Translations under genes and position numbers: made by a program
In this document: piece after piece, positions 36,495 through 54,136 of the stretch
Numbering within the stretch: position 1 is the stretch's first letter
Layout of the letters: every line of letters begins with the position of its first letter
Assembly: GCF_020085105.1 (NCBI RefSeq)
Contig: NC_058052.1
Span: 19,616,233-19,680,232 of the forward strand
Direction of reading: 5' to 3'
DNA from: Siniperca chuatsi
Taxonomy: Eukaryota; Chordata; Actinopteri; Centrarchiformes; Sinipercidae
Length of the DNA stretch: 64,000 bases
Notes under the pieces: model-generated
What the model saw: only the letters and a program-made list of their open reading frames with translations
Database searches by the model: none
What the model was told of the DNA's origin: nothing

Positions 36495-38672
36495 TAGAGG
36501 AACATGCTACACACCAAGAAACAAAAAGATCATTTTAAAAACTTTGAAAAATCAAGAAGCCCAACAGGAAGTAACGAGGTAAAAAGATTTGAAAAAACCC
36601 ACTATGCACTATTTGTTGTAGCTGTGATTCTTACTCAGCCCTGCTTAAGCCTTGCCCTTAATTTAGCTGGTGGTCTTGGAAACACAGTAACGGTTAAGTG
36701 CTCTAGAGGGCCACATGGTAGCTGGCTGTGACAGGTGACGGAGGAGAGACCTGGATAGGAGTCCTACTTCACCCAAATTAACTCCCAATAGTTGCAATGT
36801 ACACGGTAATTTGGTCAGGACAAGGTCTCACGTTTAAAATCATACAAAGATTAGGGCAGTTTTTAGATAACAGAAAGAAGGAATGCATAAAAGTACACAT
36901 AGCAGGATACTATTTACTATAAGACAAAACTGTGTTTAATGTCTATATTAATGGTTAATAAACCTTGGGGTAAAGGTAATTTTGGGGTTGCCACATGAAA
37001 ACATTGAACTGACAAATCATAGATTGCTTTTAATCACAAAGGATCAGGGCAGAAGGGGTAAAACAGCTAAAAAAGACAAAACAGGCTCATGTAAGCAGAG
37101 AATATGCACCAAGTGAAGGGACCCTTCAATAAAATGCAGCTCCACAACCTTGCAAAAGACACATTCATCCATGATAGCGACTTACAACTGTAATGTAACA
37201 TAATAAACAATGTATTAATAAGCTAATACTGACAATTTATAAATCCCATGTAAGTATGCCCAATGTCAATATATCACATGTATCATCCACACCGCCGCAA
37301 AAGATTTGAACCTCATTCTAGTTGTTCGTTGAAAAATTGGAATTTTGAATCTTACTGTATGTTTTGCTGTGCCCCTCAGTTGTCACTCTCAGCCATGTCA
37401 TCACCTCTCCTCCACCTCCACATCACTTATTCTTCACTTTACTTTAGTCACAGCCTCTCCACCCCTTACCCCCTTCCCTCCTGCCAAAACACTGCCACCT
37501 CCCCCCATTTTCCTCGCAGCACCCTACGTGATGCTCTGTGCCTCTCTTGCAGCTCATGATCATGACTGGTTTTACCTCTTTTGGGATGTAGATTCTTGAC
37601 TCCAGCCTATGAGCCAACAGGCTTTATGTGTCAAACTCAGCTCATTCCCCTTAAAGACAATAGGCCTAGTTTACTATTACTGCTACTACCACTAGTGCAG
37701 ATCATGCATGCAACATGTATGTAGGTAGATAGATAGACAGAAACTTTATTCATTTAAATGGGAAATTCACATATAAATCACAAAAAACAAACAACATAAG
37801 GACACTAGAAGAAGTAGATAAGAAAAAAAAAGTTGTTGGCAGCCTCTGTGTTGTGCTCTCTGGCACTTTTTGTGTTTTTGTTCAGTTTTCAGCTCCCCTT
37901 TTTCAATTACATTCACCGGGGAGGAACTGTTGAACATTCGACACTTCATTCTACAAACTTTTTCACCTCTTTTTAAGTTTAGCAGAGATTCTAGTTGGAG
38001 GAGCAGCCGCTCTCTGTGGGACTTGCCGGAGCGCTGTTTAAACTGCGACAGCTGGGATTTCGAACTGTGCTCCTGTCAAAACATCTGGTGAATGTCCGCT
38101 CTCTGGCCAACAAAATGGATGAACTGCTGCTTCTCAACAGAGCAAACACTGACTTTTCAAGATTGTTGCTTTTTATATATATATTTATATACACATCTAA
38201 TTTTTCACCTACTTGTATGTACATAATAGTTAAATGTTTATGTTTACCTATCTTTGTTCAGCTTTGTTGTCCTTGTTTTTAGCTGTATGTCTATTTCTAT
38301 GTATCTTCCTGTAAATTGTTCTTGGAACTGTGTGTAAGTACAAAAAAACGGAGTCAAATTCCTTGTATATGTACACATACTTAAGCCAATAAAGCTGATT
38401 CTGATTCTGGTTCTGAAATTCTTACAGTTTCTTATTGTCCCTCCACCACAGCTCAACAAGGAAACACTGGTGGGGAAACACAAAAAGGGAATTTTGTAAT
38501 AAAAAGACTAACGTTGGAAATATCCACCTGAGTTGATTGGCTCGACTGCTGAAGCCCTATATTAGCTTCAGCTGAACTTTTGAACACATTATTAAACGAA
38601 AAGACGACTGTGGATTTTGCCCCTAACACTTACTTTGTAATCGCATCAGGAAGCAGTCTCGTGACGGTCAGT
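36495..38672. other. Intergenic region between two head-to-head genes
   Basis: About 2.2 kb between the start codons of the styxl1-like gene (minus) and the SLC35-like gene (plus). It must contain both promoters, but the right half is occupied by LINE remnants (37722-38415). No shared CpG-rich core or AACGTT cluster is visible. Confidence 0.5.
37722..38415 (+). mobile_element. Internally deleted LINE retrotransposon remnants
   Basis: At 37722-37770 'aggtagatagatagacag' and 'aaactttattcattt' looks like the 3' tail of a minus-oriented LINE. From about 37890 a plus-oriented copy starts: FTGEELLNIRHF, then in another frame RQLGFRTVLLSKHLVNVRSL and ANKMDELLLLNRANTDFS, the N-terminal endonuclease region of fish non-LTR elements. 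This runs straight into a 3' UTR ending 'ccaataaagctgattctgattctg' (38391-38415). The reverse transcriptase is deleted and there is a frameshift near 37990. Confidence 0.72.
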
Positions 38673-41600
38673 ATGGACAGGAGGAACAATTGCAGCGACC
38701 AAAAAACTGTCAATGAACATATGGGCATGTGAGTGTTTTATTAAGATACTTTTTTTTTTTTAAAGGGGAAGCTATCCTTTAATCTGCATAAAATGAAAGT
38801 AAAGGAGTAAAAAGTACAATGTTATGTAGTGGAGTAGAAGTTTTTAGTTGCCAAAAATTTAAATACTCAAGTATAGTAAAGAATAAGTATTTTAAAATTG
38901 TACTTAAATACAGTACTTGAGTAAATCTATTTTCCATGACTGGTATAGGGAATGATTGAGGAAAATATATCAAACCGACTTATTTTGAAAAATTATGTTT
39001 TCCAAAATACCAGTCTTATTTTATTTTGTTGATACTTGTTATTCCTACAAACATCCAAAGCTTTGTGAGGAGATGTTGTGTGTCTACTAATATCAAAACA
39101 GAGTATGACTGCCCCCTGTTGTTCCTGAGTGAATTTATACACATCATACACATCAGTGTGCTTACATCCAGCATATGTACACACATGATCAGTCACCATC
39201 CTCCATTTTATTGTTGGTGGGGTTTTTTAATGCTCAGCCAGCCTAAATGACACCCAGATCCATGACAGAAAGCCCTCTGCATCTTATAGGATTGTTGCTA
39301 TAGTAGTCTGGATCAATCAGAGGCCCCCATGCATGCTGCTACTGTGTTTGTCTGAGAGCTCCAGTGTGCACAGGCCTTCATGCTCTCAGTGTGATGAGTC
39401 TGTTTGCTTAAGCAAACCCTCACTCATGCAGCCATGTGTGGCTCCATCATGGCTTGACGGCCTATGCAGCAACAGGGATCCAGACAGAGGCGGGGGTAGG
39501 GAACTTAAAGCTGGGGAAGAACTGTCAGGAATGTCACAAACAGGTGTCAAAGCCAGAAAAGAAACAGAGCTGGGGTTTTACTCTCTCATCAGCAGAAGAT
39601 ATATCAATAAAGTTAAAAATCACTCTTAAATAGATTACATAGTAGGTCAAGTTCCTCTTATGAGGCTGAATGAGGCTGCTATCTCATTATCCCATATTAT
39701 GTGTAATAAAAATGTGTCATCAAACACAGATCTTAATGGATTCTACTGATTCTGTTCTGTTTCTGTGTATCTTCAGAGAACCAGACTTTTGATAAATGCC
39801 CTGCTAGATTGGTTCTTCAGTTATAGGAAGACAAACAGACCAGGACCAAAGTCCATCTGGACAAAGTGAGAAAACAAATGAGGTGAATAGCTGCAGGAGA
39901 GAGCAGGATAACAGAGCAGCTCATTCAGCATAGTGTTAGGAGAGAAACAATTACCAATATTATTATAAAACGTATTATCATTGGTAATAGTAGGAGTGAG
40001 TGGTGTTGACAACCACACATAGGCAATGATTGGAGTTTGAACATGAAATATGACTTTATGAGGAATTTCAGATGGTGAGTAGTTTCTCTCACGCTTTTTT
40101 CATGTTTTCCTGCTTTTATCCGAAAAAGGGGCACAATTTAGAATATATCTAAATGTGTGTCATTTTTTTCCCCAGTAAATAGCTGTAATTCTAATTAAAG
40201 CAGCATACAGCTTCACCAGCGGTTAAGGGAATATACTTGTTATATGTATGCCTTTTCCGATGTTATTATTACAAGAATTGGTATAATCATAAGTGGGTCT
40301 AAGCTTATGTAACTTTTAAATATTTGTCCTTTTACTTGTGACTTTTGCGTACTTTCTAAAAATGTCTTCAACTTCATTTTTATAAAAAATGTACAAACAA
40401 CATTATTATTTTACCAATATAACTATTGCCATAGGCTTATACCTCTTGAATTTGTGTACATTTGAATAAAGGTCTCCAATATTCTGTTATCTACATAAGA
40501 TTTTATTTTGGGAACCAGGAAAATAAGAAAGCCAACCATATTTATAGCCAAACTTTATTTTTATACAGTATGTTGGTGTTAGATTTATTCCAGTAAATAT
40601 GCAAACCTATTATTCCTGAGAACTATTTTCATGAGGTTATCTGTCAGCCAGACAAAGTCTCCAGTTGGTGAGCACTATAAAATGAGTCAAACATTACTTA
40701 AAGGACAAGCTGGTTTTGAAATTTTCTTTGGATGAAATTCAGTTCTTGTCTCAATTTGGTTTCCTGGCCTAGTAAAACTGGCTTTTGTTATTTAAACTAA
40801 AAATACAATTCTCACCTATTCACAGCTGTGTAATGTGGAAATTACAAACACATAAATGTCATTATTGTGTGATTCATGTCTGTTCCTTTGTGCAGTTCAG
40901 GCAGGTGGAGGAGGGGATGGTGTGCCTCAGCGACAAAGAGTCTTTCATCTAGTCATACACTGAAGCCCCTGCTTCCCACCCTCTGCCTGGTGGCCGTGGT
41001 GATATATGGCCTGGTTGACAAACTCCGAAACTTTGTGGCCGGCATCTTCATCCCTCAGTACCACTACACGTATGCAGTGTCTCTCTGCTTTGCCCAGGTT
41101 GGTGCCTGCATGCCTGGCTTGTTTCTAAGGACAATTCACACTTTAATCAGAATGAATTAATCAAAAATGGAAGCATCGTTTGCTTGCCACCAACACCTAT
41201 GCATTGTATTAATTGTGGAAAAGAGGGACAACACTGCACACTAGGTCTCAACTGCTATTTAGTTTACACAGAGTACTGTGTCCTGACAGCACAGTATTTG
41301 CGTATCCCTTTATAGTATCTCTGTCGAAACACAGGCAAACATCATACAACAACTATGTTACTGATACTAAAGTACCATATTTATTTTAAAACTGCATTTA
41401 TGTGAAAAAGTGCAGGATTTATATACCACTAATAATAATGTGTCAGTGTAAAACAAAGCAGGCTCACTAACAATTCTTTAACTGGATTGTTGTTAATCAT
41501 TGCCACAGTTAACTTCATACCCGTACAAAGTGTCGGCTGCTGGTGGCTGTTAGTTTGAAGGACAGGGCATGTGGTAGTGTTGGAGGTGGGGAGCGACAGA

Positions 41601-44086
41601 AGGGGTTCAGTGTTGATAAGCACTTGTGCATGATAGATGTTTAACCACATGGCTGACATGTAAATGTGACGCCATCCAAAACTTGAAATTAGCGAATGAC
41701 TGAGCTTTGTGAATGACATCAAATAAGTGTACAGGTTGACCTTGAGTATTAACATACATTTATTGTGGGTGTAATGGAAATGCATTGGAAATGCATGCGT
41801 TATGATTCCTGACATAGTTTTCACATTGCACTAGGGTAAACAAAACATCAAGTTGTTTCACTCAACAAGGCAACACACACGCACGATTTACAAGTTCTGA
41901 AGTAGAGACACAAGGAGGGGCTGTGAAGATTAAATGACATGAGTACGTAGATTAACACTGTTTTTAGTCCATAGGTAAAAGTTGTATTTGTCCATGTGGC
42001 ATATTGCTTGTAGTAATGTCAGCGAATCACAGGAGTTGGATGGGTATTTTCTACTTCACATCCACACTTCCTGGATCTTTGTCCTCCATTTATGTGCTTA
42101 CATTTAGTCATGAAACATATACGTTATGCTTCAAAACAATAGGACATAAATGAATAGGTATGTGGCAGGGCATTTTAAATATGACAAAACATCATCTTCA
42201 CAAGGCAGGCAAGTCTCAATATAATAAAAAACGATAAACTGATAAACTTACATACAATGACAAAGTTGCTGCAACCAAAAAATTATATTCATTATCAATT
42301 AATCAGATTTTATTTGATTAACTGATTCATTATTAAAGTTAGTAGTGGAGAATGTCCATCACAGTTTCCCAGAGCGCAAAAAAACCTAAAGGTATTTAAT
42401 TAACAGTGAAAGAGATGCTGGAACCTGCAAATGTTTGGCATATTTGCTTGATAAATTACATAAATAATTGATTGATTATTAAAAGATTGTTGCCAATTGA
42501 TTTTTATATCATTTGACTAATTGTTTCAGCAAAACAATATCTGCACATTATTGGTTTGCATCATTTTCATGCAAGTCAGGATTTTAAAACCAGTGTGAAA
42601 AATGTAAGAAAGCAGCAGCTTTGACTTTTTATTCAAGTTGTACACGTTTTATGCAAGCTGTGGTGGTTCTGGGCACTCTAGAGAAATCTCAGTTTCATTA
42701 AGAGATACAGATGTTACTACTCTTAACGCTTTCCACAATCTGCACTGAAAGTCCATCACCCACATGAGTTGTAGCGACTGGTATAGTTTGTTTTTCAAAT
42801 TCCCATTTAGCATCAGATCAGCGGCCTCACATCAGTATTATATAAATATTTCTGCTTTTTATTTGAGTCTTTTATATATACTGTAACTCTTTATATTGAC
42901 TTTATCTTTTCCAGGTTCTGGTCACTCTCTTAGTCTTAAATCTCCTCCATGTCCTGGATCTGGTGCCTTTGAAGCAGTACTCCAGGTCCCTGGGTGAGAG
43001 GGTGCTGGTGCCTGCTATCTGTAACAGCATCCATGCTGTGCTGGCCATGTGGGCCAAGGCTAGTGGCTCGTACGCCGGCCTCTACCCCCTCACCCTGCCT
43101 CTGCTGCCCATAGTAACCGTGGGCTTTACTTTCTACCTCAAACTGGCATCCCCACCATCTATCAACATCTCTGCTCTGATTTCCATCCTGAGTGGGACAT
43201 CTTTTGTCATCACAGGTAAAAGGGTAAATGTTACTTAGAGATGAAATTGAAGGTAGGGCTGCACCTAACGATTCTTTTTTTAAAATCGATTAATCTAACG
43301 ATTATTTCTTCGATTAGTTGATTACTCTAACGACAACTTTAGCGATTAATCTAAAGATTATTTTTTTATTACTCGATTAATATAACAATTAATTTACCCA
43401 AAATAAATATCAAAAACTTGTCACATTAATATTTCAATATTTTATTTAATTTTCTCTTAAAAACAAACAAATGTAACAAGAAACAAAGTATGCACTGCAG
43501 GGCATTATTCTGCAACTGTTGACTTCTTTGTCAGCACTATGTTTTATAAAGTTGACGTCGACGCACGATATGCAAATCGACGTATTTCGTAATCGTTAAT
43601 GAATCGTCCCAGCCCTGATTGTAGGTTCTTCACCTCAGAACAAACTGACCTGTAATCAACTTCTTCTCTCTCTCTGCAGCCTCACAGGGTCTGGCAGATA
43701 TTGAGCCTCTGGAGTACATGTATGCACCTCTGGCTTTAATCCTCCACAGTCTTTCTCTGACTTGGCTGGCTAAAGTATCTGAGGCTGAGCCCCTCCACTC
43801 CCCTGATGCCCAAGCTTCCATTTTTGACATCTATTACACCCAGCTGGTCAACCAGAGCTGGGTGCTAGGCCTCCTGTGGCTGCTGCACCCGGACAGTCCC
43901 TGGCAGGTGTTGAGTCAGGGCAGCTGGCACAGCCTGCTCTTTGATGGATACCTGCTCGCTATTCTCCTGCTGGGGATGCTACTGAACTTCCTGGTTGGTA
44001 TATCGGCTCTGTGTGTCTCCCCACTCGCTGCTGCACTGCTATACTCAGCGAGGCAGGTGGTACAGCCGTTTTCCCAACTGTTGTAG
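38673..44086 (+). CDS. SLC35/drug-metabolite-transporter-like multipass membrane protein
   Basis: Four coding exons splice in frame: 38673-38728, 40896-41097, 42915-43215 and 43680-44086 (966 nt, 321 residues). The 56-nt first exon reads MDRRNNCSDQKTVNEHMG and its phase-2 end (donor GTGAGT) joins exactly to the frame ISGRWRRGWCASATKSL. The rest is hydrophobic, with about eight to ten membrane segments (LLPTLCLVAVVIYGLVDKL, VLVTLLVLNLLHVLDL, LPLLPIVTVGFTFYLKL, INISALISILSGTSFVIT, LALILHSLSLTWLA, LLFDGYLLAILLLGMLLNFL). The arrangement of the second half (LTLPLLPI..., then FDIYYTQLVNQSWVLGLLW) resembles the C-terminal repeat of nucleotide-sugar/triose-phosphate transporters (SLC35, TPT/EamA). 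Substrate and membrane are unknown. It is shorter at the N terminus than most SLC35 proteins, so an additional exon could exist. I do not recognise an established symbol. Confidence 0.75.
38775..38937. repeat. Dispersed repeat related to 11976-12142
   Basis: 'gtaaaggagtaaaaagtac' then 'aaatactcaagtatag' and 'aaatacagtacttgagtaaat' show the same AGTAAAAGTA periodicity, in inverse orientation. It lies in intron 1 of the SLC35-like gene. Confidence 0.45.
42240..42540. repeat. Degraded ATTAATCGATT-type MITE
   Basis: 'gttgctgcaacc' near 42264 and 'ttgactaattgtttcagc' near 42515 flank AT-rich self-complementary sequence (ATTAATCAG, GATTAACTGATT, ATTGATTGATTA). The ends are too decayed to define a duplication. 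Confidence 0.4.
43254..43617. mobile_element. hAT-type MITE in intron 3 of the SLC35-like gene
   Basis: A 364-bp element starts TAGGGCTGCACCTAACGATT and ends GAATCGTCCCAGCCCTG. It is flanked by ATTGAAGG (43246-43253) and ATTGTAGG (43618-43625), an 8-bp target duplication with one mismatch, as expected for hAT elements. No transposase is encoded. Confidence 0.75.
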
Positions 44087-44265
44087 TTTCAAAAGGACTG
44101 AGAAAAATGATTGACTGTGAATTACACACATTGGATATTATTCTACATCAGTGACCACGGTGTCATTTTATTCTGTGGGGAATAACAAGTTCTTCTTTCT
44201 TCTGTTCACAGTAACATGACCTGTGCTACTGAGGCACTTTCTCTTACATAATATGGTCAGCTGAG

Positions 44266-44271
44266 ATTAAA
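44266..44271 (+). terminator. Possible poly(A) signal of the SLC35-like gene
   Basis: ATTAAA 180 nt after the stop codon. A variant signal, so only a weak call. Confidence 0.35.
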
Positions 44272-44508
44272 TACAGAATGTCAGCATAGAAGCAACATGC
44301 ATGCAGTAATTGTAATCTTGATAGCATATTGCAAACATATAACAAGTGAATTATTTACAGTCTAAAAGTCAAAAGTCTAAACAAAGACCAGTATTTATTT
44401 TTGTTTTCGTTTTCTTTTCTGAAACAGATTTTCCAGGGGGCACTAAAATGAACACGCCCGGACAGACCTGGGACACGTTATTTGTTGCCATGGTTTGTGG
44501 CTCATCAG

Positions 44509-44960
44509 AATCTGAATCAGAATCAGAAATACTTTATTAATCCCCGAGGGGAAACTCTTTTGTTACAGCAGCTCACTATCACGTCAGTGCACACAGGAAT
44601 AGAAGTACTAAGCAAATCAGAATATAATACACTATAATACAGGCAAGATAAATTAAGTACAAAGTGAACATAAGTATAAAATTAAAATAAGTGTAAAGTA
44701 CAAAGTGGATTTATCGGTTGATGATAAGTATGTACGGTATAATAATACAATGTAATAATACAAGTAGTAAGTAATAGTGCTTGAACTGTCAAGTTAAGTG
44801 TAGCTTATTAAGATTATTATGAGACGGTGGATATTGCACAGCAGTAATAGAAGTATGAAAAAGTATTAATAAATAGGGAATTTTAAACTGAAGAGTATAT
44901 TTCACAGCAGTATTAACACAGAATATTGCACAATTATTTCAAGTATTGCAGTGATGTTAA
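44509..44960 (-). mobile_element. LINE 3' end, minus orientation
   Basis: Starts 'aatctgaatcagaatcag' and 'aatactttattaatcccc', then 'gttacagcagctcactatcacgtca', and ends near 'ttgcacagcagtaatag'/'attgcacaatt'. It is homologous over about 350 bp to the copy at 58890-59200. No coding part remains. Confidence 0.7.
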
Positions 44961-45171
44961 TGATCAATCGTAGAAAAGGTTTCAGTCTGGACACTGTTTT
45001 CAGAATCAAGACATTTCGGCTCCCATCCAGAAGTCATTCTCAATTGTGAAAAAATGGGACGGGAACTCAGAAATTTAAGCTACTCTGTGTTACATAAGCC
45101 CTGCCCTCAGGTAGGAGTCTACCTGAGTATCTGTTGATGAGCTAGTTTCACCTGAAACTGACCTAATTGTT

Positions 45172-45246
45172 TCCATGATGGCCCAGTAATCAGTAATCAG
45201 GCCTATTGTTTTCTGGCTTGATTACTGATTACTGGGCCATCATGGA
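45172..45246. repeat. Near-perfect hairpin, 32-bp arms
   Basis: The left arm 45172-45203 (TCCATGATGGCCCAGTAATC...) and right arm 45215-45246 are reverse complements with a single mismatch (a G:U pair in RNA), separated by an 11-nt loop. It is not part of a recognised MITE. Confidence 0.9.
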
Positions 45247-46732
45247 AGACATGTTGAAGTTACTTTTTACTTTCTTTAGTTTTAACATCTGATTGCATGA
45301 TTTAGACATTATTGCAGGTATCTGCTGTTAATCAAGTGTTGCCCACTTGTGCTAATCTAGTGACTTTTGCTGATTACTAGCCTATCAGTTGAAATAATGG
45401 TACATAATATCTGAATCATGCAATCAGAATGTTTTAACTAAAACAAAACTTTCAACGTTAGTTTATTTCCATTAAGAGAATTGAACTGTTTCGTAACTCG
45501 ATTCTGTTCTGTGCGACTTACAGCTGTTTCTGTATTTGGTTGTTTTCTAACTTTGCAGTGTTTTTTTTCTAAATGTGGTGCATGTGTCGTCAAATTGGTG
45601 AAGACATTTTCTATGGCAGCTCTTGAAACATGTACAAACCAGCAGCATGGGTCAAACAATGCTGGTTCTTTTAGAGCTGAAGGCAATACAGTAGTACCAA
45701 GCAAATATCAACAAGCATTTTTTCCTAATGTATATTCATGAAAAACTGAGTAAATTTGAGGAGAATTGTGACAAATTTATAAAGTGATTGTCTGATAAAC
45801 AATGAAATAGAGTTCTTCATAGTAGACACAGACATTGATTTAACAGTATTTAAGAGATCTAAACTCTGCATGAATTTTCAACCAAAGTTTTGTGGAAGTT
45901 GTCCCTGAATGATTCGGTCAGCCTTTTCAGGGGAGACAGGATAACGATGAGGAAAGGGTTGTTTGCACTGGACAGAGACTGTTGAACCAACTTTATTACA
46001 TTCACTTAACAGTGTTAAAAATATTTAAACTCAGATCCTTGACTGAATGAATTTTAAACCAGAGGTTTGTAGAGGTTGCCCTTGAATGAATCTGACCCCT
46101 AAGGTTTGTCGCATGAGAAGGGATCGCAATGAGTGATCAATGTGATAAATGGTGCTGACACCAATTTCTTTGAGTCTACTTTAAGTTATCCGAAGCTAAA
46201 TCATGTTTTAATTTAAGAATATGTGCTTATTATTATTATTTCATTAACTTTCTTAAAGTATGTATGTGTTACATTTAAAATAGAAATAAATGTTTTACTA
46301 TTTTACATGCTTAAACAAATAGGTGATAATGATGTTGAACTACCTGATGGTGAACCAAGAGAATCTGTATAATTTAATAAACTGAAATATGACTATTCCC
46401 AAAATATTTATTCTTTTTCAAACAATTGAATGTAAGTGCTGTCAAAAAACACAAACAGTTCACACATTACACAAAGCAACATGTATTAAAAATCCTCTGT
46501 AAACCTGTAAGTCATAATTTGCTGTTGAATCTTGCAGTTTCATTATACTGTGATTTCAAATACACACAGTCAATGAGTGAGACCCCTTTTTCTTTTATGT
46601 CTTCGGTAGTAGAGTCCTGCTTCATCCTCCCTTGGTCTTGCTGAAATGTGCTTTCTCCAAATTATTTTTAACTAAATATTAGATCATGAGAACAGACTGA
46701 CAGAGACGTGATTTGCAGGATTAAGGAACATG

Positions 46733-46756
46733 AAAAAAAAAAAAAAAAAAAAAAAA
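46733..46756. repeat. Poly(A) run
   Basis: Twenty-four consecutive A; no LINE or SINE body recognised in front of it. Confidence 0.9.
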
Positions 46757-47361
46757 CTTGACAAAGATTCATGAAACACAGACATAAAATCTGTATTTAC
46801 ACTGCCAAAACTGAAGATAAATGCAAGTTTTGTATATTTATACCACAATTTGCACACCTATATAGACCAAACAGGAAACTATCCACTGGAAAACAATCTT
46901 GTAAAATCCTGTAAATAATTTTATAACGTTATTTTGGTGTGTGATGCATATTTTTAATTAATGTTATCTTTAGTTTATCTTGTGCACATGTATGAGCTTT
47001 CTTTCCTTTTTTGTACTTATGTATATTTAATATTAACTGTAAACAACAAACAATGCAGGCTTAAACACATTCCAAAAGATTTTTTCTAATGTTTTATGAT
47101 ATAGGAAATGCACCCAACGTGTTTTTCATTCCTAGAGAATACAGTTTTACAGTGCACACAGTACGTTTCTGTGAGAAACATCGAATGTAAATAAGACCAC
47201 GTTTGTTTACGATAAAAGCTCTACAGGACTTCTTCAACATCCATGAGTGCTTTGCCAACAGAAGTACTGTCAGTGTGATGAAGGCATTCTTCTGGTCTTT
47301 GCTGTGTGTTTAAGCCTGCCAAATATCGCCTCATTAATTATCCGAGTCTACTTCTTGTCCT

Positions 47362-52961
<5,600 letters not shown>

Positions 52962-54136
52962 TGTAGTAGTTTTTAAAAAGACCTGCTAAAAAGACAGCAG
53001 GCCAAAGCGATAAACATACATATATGTATGACTGGGAATAATGTCTCTAGATTCAATGAGAAAGTAAGAGAGCAATATAAGCATTAGTTAAAGGCTCACT
53101 CGACTAGGCAACAGCTAACCGCTAACAATTTATTACTGCTGATATTCAGGACAGATTGTCACTCAACCTTACCTTGTACTGTTTTTAATTCCGAGATATT
53201 ATGTTAGAGTAGTCTGGAGAGATTCCAATGTAAGAAATAATAAGACTTTTCGCATTTCTCGGTACGTTGTTAATCACGCCATCTGTCACTGTTTAGGTCC
53301 GACTGTGAATTTTACTCGACTACCCCAATGATGTAACGAATAATAGTTCCTAGGTTTTATATTAACCACTTTTCGTTGTTCTACAGATAAAAAGAACGTA
53401 TGTTTTACGAAATCTGCAAATAAAACATATTTCTACTGAATTTAATGAAAATCAAATCATTAATTACACAATGCGCATTTAGAGTTTAGTCCACACAATA
53501 TTCCACCAACTACAAGCGGACGCATTTCAGGAACGCAATGGATGTTGGGAGTTGTAGTGAGATAGCCAATGGTGTCATGGCTATTTTGTGGCTGTCCGAA
53601 ATCTATTTCCCGTGAGACCACGGGGATATGAAGTTGCGTATCCATGACAGCCGTGTTATTGTTGTTGTTGGTGGTGCTAACATTAACGTTAGCAAAGAAA
53701 AACCTCAGAGGTGGCGATAGCTAGCTCCACTAACGTTAACGTTATACACGCATGTAGTTTAAGATGTAAGTTAAACCTAATTCATTGGCAATTTCTGGAC
53801 CACACAAGATGCTAATTTAGTGTAGCAAACTTAATTTAAAAGGAAATGTATTTGGAGGAATTATACAATGCTGTTTGTGCCTTTTTGCTGTCCGTCCGTG
53901 TTAGTTAGCTTATTTTTAGACGTTGCCTCCTCCTAACATTAGCCGCAACAGTTAGAAGCAACGTTAGCATCTGTAGCCAAAGCCCTGTCCAGCTTCCTTG
54001 CACTAAGGGTTTTTATCTGCGGGCTAGAGGAAATGTCAGACCTCCCTTTAACGTTAAACTGTTCCCAGCGAGTCCAGGACGTGGAGGCAAGAATGAGAGA
54101 CGAGGGCTTGAGCCTATAAAACGGAGACAAAGGAGC
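52962..54136. promoter_or_regulatory. Shared divergent promoter region of ecd and fam149b1
   Basis: The start codons lie 1175 bp apart on opposite strands, so both 5' UTRs and promoters fit here. AACGTT palindromes occur at 53684, 53732, 53738, 53959 and 54050, several inside GCTAAC/GTTAGC contexts. The ecd 5' UTR may be spliced, since a plausible donor (TTAAGGTAAG-like, near 53172 on minus) precedes the coding exon. No TATA box is evident. Confidence 0.6.

Larger units (their letters stand above)
44272..47361. other. Gene-free interval between the SLC35-like gene and ecd 3' end
   Basis: Besides the LINE tail (44509-44960), a long hairpin (45172-45246) and an A24 run (46733-46756), I find no exon. 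Both flanking genes end here (tail to tail), so the ecd 3' UTR occupies some of the right side; AATAAA on minus at 46407-46412 is one possible end. Confidence 0.5.

Noticed and set aside
41429-41824. 131-codon minus-strand open frame in intron 2 of the SLC35-like gene
   Set aside because: No recognisable domain, and flanking sequence is ordinary intron.
45172-45246. Calling the hairpin a known microRNA
   Set aside because: Neither arm matches a mature microRNA that I recognise, and the pairing is too perfect to decide without small-RNA data.
44087-47361. NUDT13, expected between P4HA1 and ECD from human gene order
   Set aside because: No Nudix box or related exon is visible anywhere between p4ha1 and ecd in this window.
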